Assembly: GCA_019914945.1 (NCBI GenBank)
Contig: CM034100.1
Coordinates: forward strand, 13,217,096 to 13,281,095
Origin: Typha latifolia
Lineage: Eukaryota > Streptophyta > Magnoliopsida > Poales > Typhaceae
Length of the DNA stretch: 64,000 nucleotides
Reading direction: 5' to 3'
In this document: piece after piece, positions 21,639-34,400 of the stretch
Layout: each line of letters starts with the position of its first letter
How positions within the stretch are numbered: position 1 is the first letter of the stretch
Program-made: the position numbers and the translations under genes
Notes under the pieces: generated by a model
Seen by the model: the letters and a program-made list of their open reading frames with translations, nothing else
Told to the model about the DNA's origin: nothing
Databases searched by the model: none

Positions 21639-24600
21639 ATGATGTTTACGCCGCAAAAGAAGGGGTTTTCTGGGTGGACGCCCTCGCCGGTGAACCCTAG
21701 AAGCGGCGTGTTGACGGCGTTTGGGAAAGGAAAGAGCGTGGTGGATGCTACACCTCCGCCGCCGCCCCAGGCTTCGTTGGGGGAGAATGGTGGTCATGAG
21801 GGTGGAGGGAACGAGGACGCCGAGGTCTGGAGGAGGTTCCGGGACGCGGGCCTTCTGGATGAGTCTGCGTTGCAGAGGAAGGACAGGGAGGCCCTAGTCC
21901 GAAGGATTGCAGAACTCGAGAAGGAGGTTAGCAACTACTAGTTTTCTTTCTCCTTCTTAATTTTGTTGTTATGCGGAGCAGTAGTTGGTAACTGTTCGAT
22001 TATATATAGGTGTTAATAGTAGGAGAAAATAATTTTTATTGAACTTATTCTGACAGCTATATTTGGTGTCTTAGAATGATAATTTAACTAGAATCTTCCC
22101 TTTCTGACATATTTTTCTCTTATATTTGAAAGAGCTGGTGATGGAACCTTTCTCTGATTTAAGGTGATTTGTTACTATGAAATGTAGTTGGCTAGCCTGA
22201 ATTGAATAGCTTGGAGTTTGCATGCAACCATGTTCACATAACCAACCTCAATTAGGATCACACTTTAAGGTCCAGTTATGGAACTGCCTTCACAATTGAT
22301 GGCAGTCAAGGGACTAGATAGCCAATATGTGGTATTCAAGCACAGTTTAGGAATGTTTAAACTGATGAATACATGCATCTCAAGTCAAAAGAAATAGAAA
22401 GATCTAGAAGCCCACTGCTAATAGGGACTGCAAGTATATAGCAGTCACATTTGCAGCGGCTTGAATCACATTTAGAACAACAGAAATACATACTAAATGC
22501 CTATCCTGCTAAACAGCTAAAGTAGGAACTCTGATTGATTGTGTGAATGTCTTGTGTTGACTTTTGTTGAGCATTGCATATAGTGCTTTATATGCATTAT
22601 ACCCACATTGTTAACGCACATGCTCCTTTATTGGCAGAGAGGAGTTCTTAGATGTTTAGGTGGACCTCCTAGTTACTCTAATAAAATTAGCATAAGAGAA
22701 CATTCCATCCATGGTTTAAAAAACCTGCCCAAAACCGATACGTATCAGGTGAGATTTACTGGTCTCAGTGGGAGATGATCCAAAAAAGCAGATGGAACTA
22801 GTAAAGCTGCCAGATTCACCTAAATTAGTAATATCATGTCTAGAGGTACTCCTATCATGTGTGCGGACTCCTGCGAATGACAAACTATTCACAAGTGGGC
22901 CAACCCCCACCCTGCTGGTGCATTGCTCTCTATTTCTTCTTCTTCTCTCTGTGGGGTAAAAAGAAAAGAAAGGCATATTTATTCCGATCAACATGTCTTC
23001 GTTTGCTTATCTGTTGGCTCAATTGAAGGAGTACTGAGGAATACTAAAAGAGGACTTTTGACTTGTTTTTTAGCTTGCCAGACATTTCTTGAGGACTTGC
23101 ATTGATGATTGCTTAAGGGTGCATCTCTATCTTGGAACATGTATTAGGTATTAAGTGTAGTATAACTATGATGGTTTTTCCTAGTACATTAGCCATAATA
23201 CCTGATGACTACTAAATTATCTGTATTACTATTCCTTGTGCTCTTAATTTCTGTAATTTGGAGAACTTTATGATACTTTTCTGACCTTTTCTGCTATTTT
23301 AAAAAATTTATAGATTTTTTAAATATTTATTTATTAAAAAATGATCATGACAGGAAAAAAGATGAAAATTTGATTGGAAATGTGGACTGAAGTTAACATG
23401 TTTTCTACTTTTTTTCAAGAGACTGGAATCAAAACATGGCTTCTTTGTTCCATCACATACTCTAGAAACCCGATAGGTGAAAGGTGTTGATAGAAGAGAC
23501 AAATTATGTTCAATTCAAATAAATGAAAAGAAGAACAAGCCTACACCTACGTAGACATCTAGGCGTCTACTTCAGATTATTGATTAGCTTTTATGTGGTC
23601 AGACATATGCAGCATGTGGAAGAGATTTTAACAAAACTGTAGTTGTATGGGATTGACATCAATACTGTCCAACATTACCAAATAATATGGTCATTGATCT
23701 TCTGATATTAAGATGAGAGCTCGTAGGATTTTGATCATCTTTTTGTTTTGTATTATTTGGGTTCAAATTGTTTGCATTATTGCTTTTTAACATTCCCTAA
23801 CAATGTCAAGTAAGTTATATATGGGCCAGGCAAGGACTGCAAAGGTATATACCGTCATAATTGCTTAAGCTTGCATGAAGTCATTCCTCTATTGGATTGG
23901 TGAAAGTCATCCCTATCCATCACCTGCACTTTATTTGTGTTTGATGTAAGGGCTGAAATCAAGTTTGTCAGTATGACTTAAACTTGGTTGTTCTATACTT
24001 CTATCGTTATATAGGCTTCAGATTGCTATTGAGGATTTTATATTTGATGTTTATTCTATGACTACAATCCTCCTGTTCACATTCTACTGTATGTGGTTTT
24101 TGGATGGTGCCATTGTTCTCTTAGAAAAGTTCTTCATTTATTGTAAATTAGGCTCCTTACAAACTTAGTTTTCTACTTTATAGCCCCGTACATTGTTTTT
24201 CAGTATTTTAGTTCATGTAATAGACATAATATTCTGTTTACTTATTATGTTGTTAGTTACTTGTTTGGAAGTTCTGTTGCCCATTACAATTGCATTTGAT
24301 ATGGAATGATCATATTGTCTTGATGCTTGTGTGCAGTTACATGAGTATCAATATAATATGGGGCTTCTGTTGATTGAGAAGAAAGAGTGGGCTAGCAAAT
24401 ATGATGAAATTAGGCAAGGGCTCGCTGAGGCAGAGGAGATTTTGAAGCGTGAACAAGCAGCACACTTGATTGCTATCTCTGAATTTGAAAAGCGGGAGGA
24501 AAGTATGCGGAAAGCCTTAGGCGTCGAGAAACAGTGTGTTGCAGACGTATGACTGGCAGCCCTTTTTTTACTTTCTATCATCTTAATCTTTGGTTTGCAG

Positions 24601-27600
24601 CGTAGAACATATAGAGTGACCTCTTATAATTATGTTATAAATTGGTAAATGAGTGGGTTCCCTATGTGCATTTTACAGGATGGGAACTGTCAGCAATGGC
24701 AAAATTCTTAGTGAAATTACCTTTACGTAGTTAAAGAAAGATTGGATAGTTATTATGCAGATTATGCATTTCATATCTCAAAACATTTGTACCCTTAGGA
24801 ATAACCCTCATTAAAAAATTGGGTGATTTCAAAGCTGTTGATCATTTATAACACTGTTGACTATTACTCTGTTGTAACACAATAAGTGCCTATTTCTTTT
24901 GATATCTTGTTCTTATTTTAATTTCTCAGTTGTGCTTCAGTGTAATTTTTTCCTTTTGTTTCCTTTGAAATGTTGGTACATGCAGCTTGAAAAGGCTTTG
25001 CGGGAAATGCGTTCTGAGATTGCTGAAGTCAAATTTACATCTGAGAAAAAGTTAGCTGATGCTCAGTCTTTGGAGGCCAGTTTGGAAGAGAAATATTTGG
25101 AGATTGAAGGAAAATTGCATTCTGCAGATGCCAAGCTAGCAGAAGCAAGCCGTAAAAGCTCACAGGCAGATAGAAAATTAGAGGAGGTGGAAGCTCGTGA
25201 ACGCAAATTTGAAAAAGAGAAGCTTTCTTTTGATACTGAGTATGCTCCTTTGCTCAGTTCGTTGCATATCACCATTATGTGGTCATTTTTTTGACATTAT
25301 GCATGAAAGTGACTCTTATTGAATCATAACTTTTTTTTTTGGTGCATTGATCTTTTCAATTTTTAGGCGCAAGTCACGTGATAAGCATCTTGCAGTACAA
25401 GTTGAACATTTGAGAGATTGGGAAATAAATCTTCAGGAAAGCCAGAATAGGCTTGCAGAGGGGCAGCGATCCCTTAATGATCGAGAGGATAGGGCAAATG
25501 AGAAAGATAAGCTTCTCAAGAAGAAGCAAGAAGAGCTTGACGAGGCTAGGAACTCGATCGAGGACATAAAAAGTTCATTAAAAAGGAAAGAAGAAGATAT
25601 TAGTGCAAGACTACAAGCATTAACTGCTAAAGAGAAGGTTTATTTTCTTTTTTAGGTTATTGCGGCTTCATTTTCTCTTGTAACACGTTTCTTATTCGTC
25701 TTTGTTTACTATTTTTATTGCAGGATGTAGAAATTAGGGTCATGAATTTAGAGACAAAAGAGAAAGAATTAGATGCAAGAGACGAAAAGCTTAATGCTAG
25801 AGAAACGGTATGTGTTTTTGGCTTATTGCAGTACTATCATATTGTGTCAGGTAGACTTTCATGGGATATGCAACCTGCTGGTCTCCATTTTAATTTGCAG
25901 AATGTTCATGTGAATGCCTGGTTTTAAATGACATGGAGGGAGAAGAGTTATTTATGTAAAAGATGTGAATAAATTGCAAGTGACTTGTGAAGAAGGTTAT
26001 AGATTCTTAAATTCTAACTGAAAATTTGATTAGATGGGTTGCAGTTAATGCACAAATGACTGAAAGAAACAAGGAGGGGATGCTATTTGCTCTTTTCTTA
26101 GTATGATGTACTTTCGCAATTATCAAAGATCCTCAAGACAAAAATAATCATAGATTAGCCTTTTGGGTTCTATCACAATAGAAATGTCCTATTTTTGTTT
26201 GGTAGGTCGTAACTGTTCACTTGATCTTGATTATTCTTAGGTTTAATATCATAAATGGTATTTGTTGTCGTGATAATATTTAACTTTGATTCACTTCTGT
26301 TTGTAATTCTCTTTCTAAAACTCTTATACTTGTGACTATTTCTGAGCTTCGCAACAGTCCTTTATGCTGTGAAGAGAAAAAAAGGATAAATGATCCTTTA
26401 TTCCTCCCCACTTTTGCAGGTAGAGCTCCAGAAGCTTCTTGATGACCATAATGCAAGTTTACAATTAAAGCAGCAAGAGTTTGATTTGGAGCTTCAGAGA
26501 AAGAGAAGTTCATTTGAAGAGGAAATGAAAGGCAAATTGGAAGCTGTTGAGATGAAAGAAAATGAAAACAATCAGCGGGAGCTTCAGTTTTCTAAAAGAG
26601 AAGAAGCTCTAGAGAACAGAATGCAAAAACTGAAGGATAAGGAGAATGATCTTGAAGCAAAATCAGAAGCCTTGAAGGAGTGGGAAGCATCACTAACATT
26701 TGCTGAGAAAAACCTGGATGAGAAGAAGCAGCAGCTAGACAAAGATACACAGAGCCTTGAGAAGTCCAAGTCTGAACTTGGGGATTTGAAGGCTACAATA
26801 GAGGCTGAAAAGCAGCAAGTTATGAAAGAGAAGGAAAGTCTTGAGCTTACTGAGGAAGAGAGAGAGCAACATTTCCTGCTGACATCACGACTGAAGCAAG
26901 AGGCTGAGGAATACAGGATGCACAATAACTCACTTCTGAAGGAAACTGAAGATCTGAGAGAGCAAAGGCAGAAATTTGAGAAAGAGTGGGAAGTGTTGGA
27001 TGAGAAAAGATCTGCTTTAGAATCAGAGAAGAAGAGTATTAATGATGAACAGAAGAAGTTTGAAAAGTGGCGTCAGGGTGAAGAGGAAAGGCTGAAGAAT
27101 ATGGAGTTGGAAGTAGAAGCTAAATGCAGGAGGGAGTTGGAGGACCTTAGGCTGCAGAAGGAAGCTTTCGAGAATGTGATGCAGCATGATAGGTTAGAGA
27201 CTGAGGAGTTACTCAAGAGGGGCCGTGCTGATAATGAACGGAATCTTCAGCTTCGTAAGCATGAGCTGGAAATGGAGATGGAGAACAAGCTGGCAAATAG
27301 AGAGAAGGAGATGCAGGAAATGGAGAATGAGTTGAAAAGGAAAATAGACTTTGAAGAAAACAAGATTAAATATGCAATTGATTTAAATGAGTCGAAAATT
27401 CGGAAGATACAGTCGGAAAAGGAGATGTTTGACAGGGAAAAAGAAATTCTCTTAGCAGAAAGGCAGAAACTTGAAGCTGATCAAACCGAGATTAAGAAAG
27501 ATATTGATAGTCTTAGTTTGCTTAGCAGGAACCTGAAGGAACGGCGGGAAGAGTTTATGGAGGAGAAAAACCGTTTCCTTTCTCTGGCTAACCAATGCAA

Positions 27601-30295
27601 GGTTTGCAAGAACTGTGGTGTTACAATAATTGATGAATTAGATCTTCTGGGTCTCCAAGATGCAGGAAATGTTGAAATGCCAACTCTAGCTTTTGAGGAG
27701 CATTTTAAATCGCACACTGTTGAAACATCTCCACAGGGTACAAGCTCGCAAATTAACTCAGGTGGTCGTATATCATGGTTGCAGAAGTGTTCAAGATTAT
27801 TTAATTTGTCCCCTGGCAAGAGAGCTGATCTGCCATCTGAACGCCAGGTAGACAAGTCTCTCTCTTTTGTCGCGCGCCTTGAGAGAGAAGCTTCTGAGGG
27901 TGAGGCAGATTATGAGCCTACCCCATCCTATAGAGTTGCCAATGATCCTTCTGATGCACGTAGGGCTGCATCTCCCTGTGAAACCAAGGAAAATGAAGTA
28001 TCAGAAAGATTGGTGAAAGCTAGTAATGAGCCAGAACCATCTTTTGGAGTAGCAGATAATTCTATCAATGACCTGAGAATTCAGTCAGATGATGGGACTA
28101 GGGAGATGGTAGGGGAACAGAATATCTCCTCTCTTCATCAATCTGAGAGGGAGGTATCTTCCATGCCCCTTGATAATGGTTCTCAGCCCGAACCTTTGAA
28201 ACAAGGACAACGCCAATCTAACAGGAGAGGTAGACCAAAATCTGTTAGGAGAACACGCTCTGTTAGGGCAGTTGTAGAAGATGCTAAAGCTATCCTTGGG
28301 GAAGCTTCTGAAGGGAATAATGATGGGCTTCTGAATGAAGGCTCCAGGGATTCTCTGAATATCCAAGAGGAAAGCCAGGGAGATTCAGTTCACACTGATA
28401 TGGCAGCAACAAGTGTAGGGCAGAAAAGGCGTCGTACTCACTTGTCTGGGACAACAAACAGTGAGTTAGATGCAGAGGAAAGTGAAGCTCGTTCTGATAG
28501 CATTTCATTGGGAGGGCGTCCCAAAAGGCGGCAAACCTCTGATCTTGTAACAGAAGCTCCAGGAAGAAAGCGTTACAATTTTAGACGCTCTACAATGTAA
28601 GATGGGATTTAAAGTTGCATTGTACTTTATCAAGGTGCATGTAGCTATCTAGCAATATTCATTTACTGAATGAATCCTCTCAAAATTGGCATAGTAGTTG
28701 TAGGACTTGAGCAGACAACATTATTGCACGATTCTTTCTGGTTAGTTTTAAACAGGGTCATTGATTAAGTTGGCCTGAACAGAGCAGAGCTTTTGCTTGT
28801 TTTAGGTCTTAGCTATTTGGTTCCGATTCTCTTTTACTTTTGACCCTAACATGACCTTTAGGCGCTGCTATCTTTGGTAAGCTGATTGTAGCAGCGGTTT
28901 TGGTCTATAATTGCATGTCATGAGTTGAATACGCGCAATCTAGTTGTTTATTTGCTAACTTAGCCTGTTCCTGTTTTGTTTCATGAAAGAAATGTGTTCT
29001 TTGTTTTATATTGATGCTCTTTGGTGTTCTTATTTTCTTTTCATGTCATGTGACAATGTTGATTTTGAAAAGTAAAGTAGAGCCTTATGTATGGATGTTT
29101 TTGTGTAGTCGGAACAGTGAGGGCATAGTTGCAGCTACTCAACAGATGTCTGATCAGGCCAGAGGACATAAGGCTGGAAGCCATCAGCAATTACTGGATA
29201 ACGTGCCAATGAAGAGTAGTGGTGATGGTGAAGGAACATCAAAGCCAGAAGATTCACCTCTTGAACCTTCAACTTGTTTTGTTGCCGAGAGTAGTAAAAC
29301 ATCAAACATGCTGCAGAAATCCATGTTTGAAAGTGTTGTGGAAGTCCATGAGTTCTCCCAAAAGTTTGTCCAGGTAGGATTAGCACTTTGTATGCTAGTT
29401 TGATTAACTAGGTAGCTGATCACTTCAGTAGTCTTTCAAGCGATTGCTCTTGCTACTTGTACTTCCAGTTCAGCTGCATTGTATACAAACCATTGGAGAT
29501 AACTATTTAGCAGATTGATCCCGAAGTAGCCATGCAAAAGACCTGGTGATGATAAACATACATAATTTGCCATGCATATGAAGGTCTAAACAATTGAAGT
29601 CGATTAGCGTGAACAAAATTATGACTTTGGTTATTCTTCTAGCCATGTTTTGTTGAACTTCTCTTTATGTAATTTTCATATAGATTTAGGCATTTTTATT
29701 CCATGCTTAGAGTTCAGAACTTGATTTTTTTTTTCTTTGCTCTTGGGTTTATGAGAACGTAGCTACTAAATTATCATTGCAAACCAATTACAGATATTTG
29801 TTATTTTTCAGAGGTCTACCTGTTTGACGATTTAGTAGGGACCTAGTTTAGGTCTGCTGAGGTGAATTTCTGCCCAGTGAGCTAATTTCTACCATTGTAA
29901 CTTTGTCGTCTAAAATTTATAGATTGTCTTATAATTTCTTAGCAGAATGTACAAGATAGTCACATCTACTCCTAAACAATTGAAAGCTGTTATATTATTG
30001 CTTTTACCATGTTTTGTCCGCACCTGACCGGGTGATAATTTTGCAGCAGTTTGAAACAGTAGCAGCAGATGCTCCTGCAGAGAGCAATGCCGACATGGTT
30101 GAGAGGTCAGATGAGTCGAGAGAGCAGCTCAGGGAGGATGGAGTTGTGGGCAGGGGAGCTACTTCAGCAGAAATTGAACCTTCAACCCCCTCTGACAGTG
30201 GAGGTGGGATGGAACAAGATGACGAGGATGAAGAAGATTCGGACAAGCACAATGTCTCCATAGGGAAGAAGCTTTGGACTTTCTTCACAACATGA
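21639..30295 (+). CDS. CRWN1: CRWN1/NMCP1-type nuclear lamina coiled-coil protein
   Basis: Exons by hand: 21639-21926, 24337-24546, 24986-25239, 25367-25637, 25724-25807, 26420-28596, 29109-29373, 30047-30295. All introns are GT-AG and phases agree, giving 1265 residues, slightly longer than the roughly 1130-1160 usual for the family. The start [10 protein letters not shown] matches NMCP1-type N-termini; an in-frame TTG two codons earlier is not the start. Residues about 85-755 form a long heptad coiled coil ([18 protein letters not shown] at its start). Then come CKVCKNCG (about 762), [15 protein letters not shown] (about 817), [14 protein letters not shown] (about 980), basic NLS-like clusters ([21 protein letters not shown]), an acidic stretch and the conserved end [10 protein letters not shown]. 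Plant CRWN proteins line the inner nuclear envelope and set nuclear size and chromatin organisation. The exon 8 acceptor is a CAGCAG tandem, so one glutamine may be optional. Confidence 0.93.
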
Positions 30296-31431
30296 TGTTC
30301 CGGAGGCCATTGTTTTTCCTCTTAACCTTGTAACTTGTACTTCCACCAGTTTGCTGTTAGATTTTATTTGTTCTGTAAGCTGTCATTTAAACTATCTTCC
30401 ACCGTTTGAGGCTAGGGTCTGTTTTCCGATTTCAATTTCATGTATCACTAGTGTTTTGTCTGTTTCCGCAGTTAAATTAGCTAATACTGCGAAATAACTG
30501 ACACTTTGTACAATGATAATTTGTCTAATTGATGTTCTAAGGGTCTTGCTTTCCTTTTTCTTTTTCTTTCCTTTTTTCTTTTTGGTTCTCTTTTCAGAGA
30601 CGTCATGGTTATTATAACTTTTGTTGCCATAGCGCGGCGGCTCTCAAGGCTCTCAATTTAGGAGTTCATTGCCACTTTTTGTTCATCTTTTGCCATAACA
30701 ATTAGGGTGAGTCGCGGACTTCAGCGTATATGCTGCATAACATGTATGTAAATAGTGAAATGACATCCTGCTGCATTATGAGAAGCGACATTACAAGATA
30801 CTTGTAAAGAGAATGGGTTTCTCAATCCGAGATCAACTATTGATGCTTCTTAGAAAGCAGACATTTCATGATCCTCATGAGAAAAAAGAAAAAGAAAAAG
30901 CAGAACAGAAGAGGTTTAAACGGATGTGTAAGGAAAAGCGTGATATATGGTCTGATCTTAATATATATACATATATGCTCGGTCAAAAGCCACACTTCGG
31001 GCACTTTTCTCATATCTGATGATGATTGTTTACAGTATGATTTTGGAGAAAATTGTCAAGCATTTTATTGATGCAACCATCCTTACAGCAGCTCAAGATT
31101 TATTGACCGAACAAAAAAAAAATGATACATGATACCTCTCTCTCTCCCTCCCTCTCTATCTACAAAAAAATACTATCAACACATATATATATATATGTTG
31201 TTGGAACTCTAATGTACACATTGAGACAAACTGATTATTCTACCCTCGAAAATATCTTCTTGCAATCTCATTCTATACGATGCTCCTTTGCTGATGTTAT
31301 TAAATGATTATAATGAATCACCAACCAATCTTTTTGTTTCAGTACTATTCAAGAATAACTGCACAATGAGTTAAACACTAGTGCCTGAGATAAAACACTA
31401 CTCTGGTTCCTCATCCTCCTGATCTCCAGCT
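30296..31431. other. convergent 3' intergenic region between CRWN and HAC
   Basis: 1136 bp separate the two stop codons, and both 3' UTRs and poly(A) sites must fall here. ORFs at 30813-31307 are short, overlapping and without recognisable domains. A TATATATATA run lies near 31183. Confidence 0.6.
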
Positions 31432-34400
31432 TTACCGGGGGCCTAAATGCTTTCGGCTTTTTATCATAAATTCCTTCAAGTCCCTAAAAGCATAGGAAAC
31501 CATCAACCACCTCTTCGAGAAGGTAATTATAATAAGAGAGCAAAATCAGAATCCAAAAATGCATACTTACTTGCACCGTGGCACACGGCATTCAAAGTCC
31601 TTGCAACCACTGGCGTGGACTTGCAGCATATACCACATCCTATGACATCTTATGCAACCTCCAGTTTTGCGGGTCTTGCATAGTATACCATGTCTGAAGA
31701 GTACTTTGAACTTGTAACAAAATGAATAGGTGCAAGAACAATTATTACATTTTGAAGCATGTACCATGACATCAAGGCCATCCTGTTTCCAGAATAGGTA
31801 CATTGTTAGATAGGTAGAGAAGGCTACATCTTATAGCAAGCATAGATATGAATAACAACTAGAACAAATTAAATGGTGAAATTTTAGGAAACTTTAAAAT
31901 ATTCTGTGCTACAGAAGAGGAATATCTTATATATAATGTGAAGAAAATTTCAGACAATGATTCAATATATAGACATAAGAATTAGAGTTAAAAAAAACTA
32001 AAAATATGTAGCAGAACAAGTCAGGAAAATAAATTTTCCAGATAATCAGGCAAAATTGCCAACACATGATATCTTTACTTCCTTCGTGTATATCAAAGAG
32101 TTCCATCTTCCAGTTTACTCCTCCCAATACTTAACCCTCGCCCACAGGCCACAACATATACATAATCACTACATTTTGCTAGTCACACCAATAAAAGATC
32201 ACCTTAACATAGAGATGAAACGGAGAAATCAAGACTTAAACTACAGTAGTGTCCTATGTATATGAAAGGTAGGTTTAAAGCTTGCATCGTGCCCATGAAA
32301 GAATACACAAAGCGCATATAGGAAGGGTAAACAAATACACACACTCAACTGAAGATACAGAAAGGGATATATGAATATCATGATAACTTGGTTAGACAGG
32401 ATTTTCATCATTTATTGAAAACCAATTTTCTTGCCATATCATCTCAAATAAAGAAATGTTAGGGAAACCATGCAGCAACCTGTTGCATAGATTTCCCAAC
32501 TTCATCACAGGTTTGTCAATATAAGAAATAGAAAACCCCAGAAAGATATGCAATATCTTAAATGGAGAATAAGGCAGAACCTGTAGAGTTAAATTTTGTT
32601 GGTTCCCATTGTTTGGATATACACAACGATCAGCAATGCTAGCAGTACTCATCAACTTATGACTATGGCAGGCTTCTCCTTTCCGCTGATAGCAAGAATC
32701 ACATAAAGCAAATTCAGGGCAGGTTGTGCATTGCCATGCTTGAGATGGATTAATGTCAATGTGGCAGAAATAACAGCAGGGTTTTGAATCAGGTCCACAT
32801 GGAGCATGCAAATGATAAAGAATCATCATTGTTGAGTGTTTTGCCCGGCGAAGGGTATCAAATTGGTATTGCTTGCTTTGGCAGAGGCCAAGGAAATCAG
32901 TTCTACTGTCAAAAAACTCACTCTCTATTGTTTTATCTCCATCATCCGTCTCCGGCAGATCTTCCTTCTCAACCTGATAAATTCAAAATTAGGAAAAATA
33001 TCGAAACCAAATGACAGCATGGAAAACAGAGGTTTGGTACTTATACTTACTTGTTGGAAATGATGTTTTTCCTTTAAATTAACTGGGTGTTTCTCATTCT
33101 GCTTGAGGTTCTCCTCCTTAATGTGGCACCTTAATTGAATAGAAAACCAATAATATGGACACAGAAAAAGAGATGACCAAAATTATAGAATCTCACAGCA
33201 ATTTGTGAAGACCACGATATGCAGAGGTTGAAACATCAGTTTAAGAAATAAATGCTCCTAGAAGTTAATAACTAACATGTTCAGGCTATGTTTCTTCAAA
33301 ATCCATCACCACACAATCCAAAAAATCAACAGAAAAAGGAGAAAAATGCAAACAAATTTATATCATACTTACACAGTGTTGAGAGCTTTTCTTGAATAGC
33401 AATAAATCATAAATATATAAAGATTTAAACCACATGTTCTGCCCGTGCTAACTGATCTTCCAATCCAAATCATCTTAGATACATTACATACTAAAAACTT
33501 ATGCCAATGAAATGCATAAATCTGAAAATCATTTGCAATTGGTGGTTAAGCCGCTGGAAAATTCCATCTGGTTAATGCATATGCAGTACGCAGATGCATA
33601 TGCGGGTGTGTTTAATCTAAGGAATAAATATTCAGAGTAGTATGATTTCTATATGAAAATGATCATCAAAATCCTATCCACAAAGAAAATGATATCCATG
33701 ATCCTATAATTACTCATACCAACAACAAAAAATTTCCAACCATAATGATAAGCATGATACCTATGTAAATGTGATAGCTTATCACAACCGAGATCTGATC
33801 CTAGAATTGTGGGACCTTACAAACCTGTATGATCTTAAGATTCAGATAACAATCATAGAAAATATCAAATCAGTCTTGGATCTGGTTGCTTGCAATCCAG
33901 ATCTCTTAGAATTATAGAATTCCAGTTCATGAGCTGAGCCCTAGGTTTCTTCCCAACGCAATTTAATCCTTTTTGTAAGTCTGGCTGATCTTAGGTGTTC
34001 TTTTCAATCAAACAGAAAGAAATTTCCGGTTCACTTTCAGACTGTTTTTGCTAAATTTATTATTTAAGAGATGCTCCTATCTATGTTTGATCTCTTTATA
34101 GAGAAATCTTCTTTACGTCAAACCTTTACCCTACAATCTATGCACCACCAAGCACTAGGCGTTCTAGGCAGCATATCTTCTGTCAACATCTTGCCGCCAC
34201 AGAAAAGACTAATAGAGTTAACCAAACATCACAGATGTAGAAAAGAATCATGATCATGAAAATTAAATATATAAGATCAGAACACTGACAGACAACAGTT
34301 ACTTACTGGTCACAGAGCTGAAAATTTTTGCAGCTAGTGCAGATCCATCTTTTCCCAGATTCAATAGGGTGGCAGCAATGTTTGCAGGTATGCTGCAGAT

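Noticed and set aside
28085..28508. Minus-strand ORFs of 93 and 72 codons
   Set aside because: Antisense shadows of CRWN exon 6, which is an unambiguous coding exon on the plus strand.
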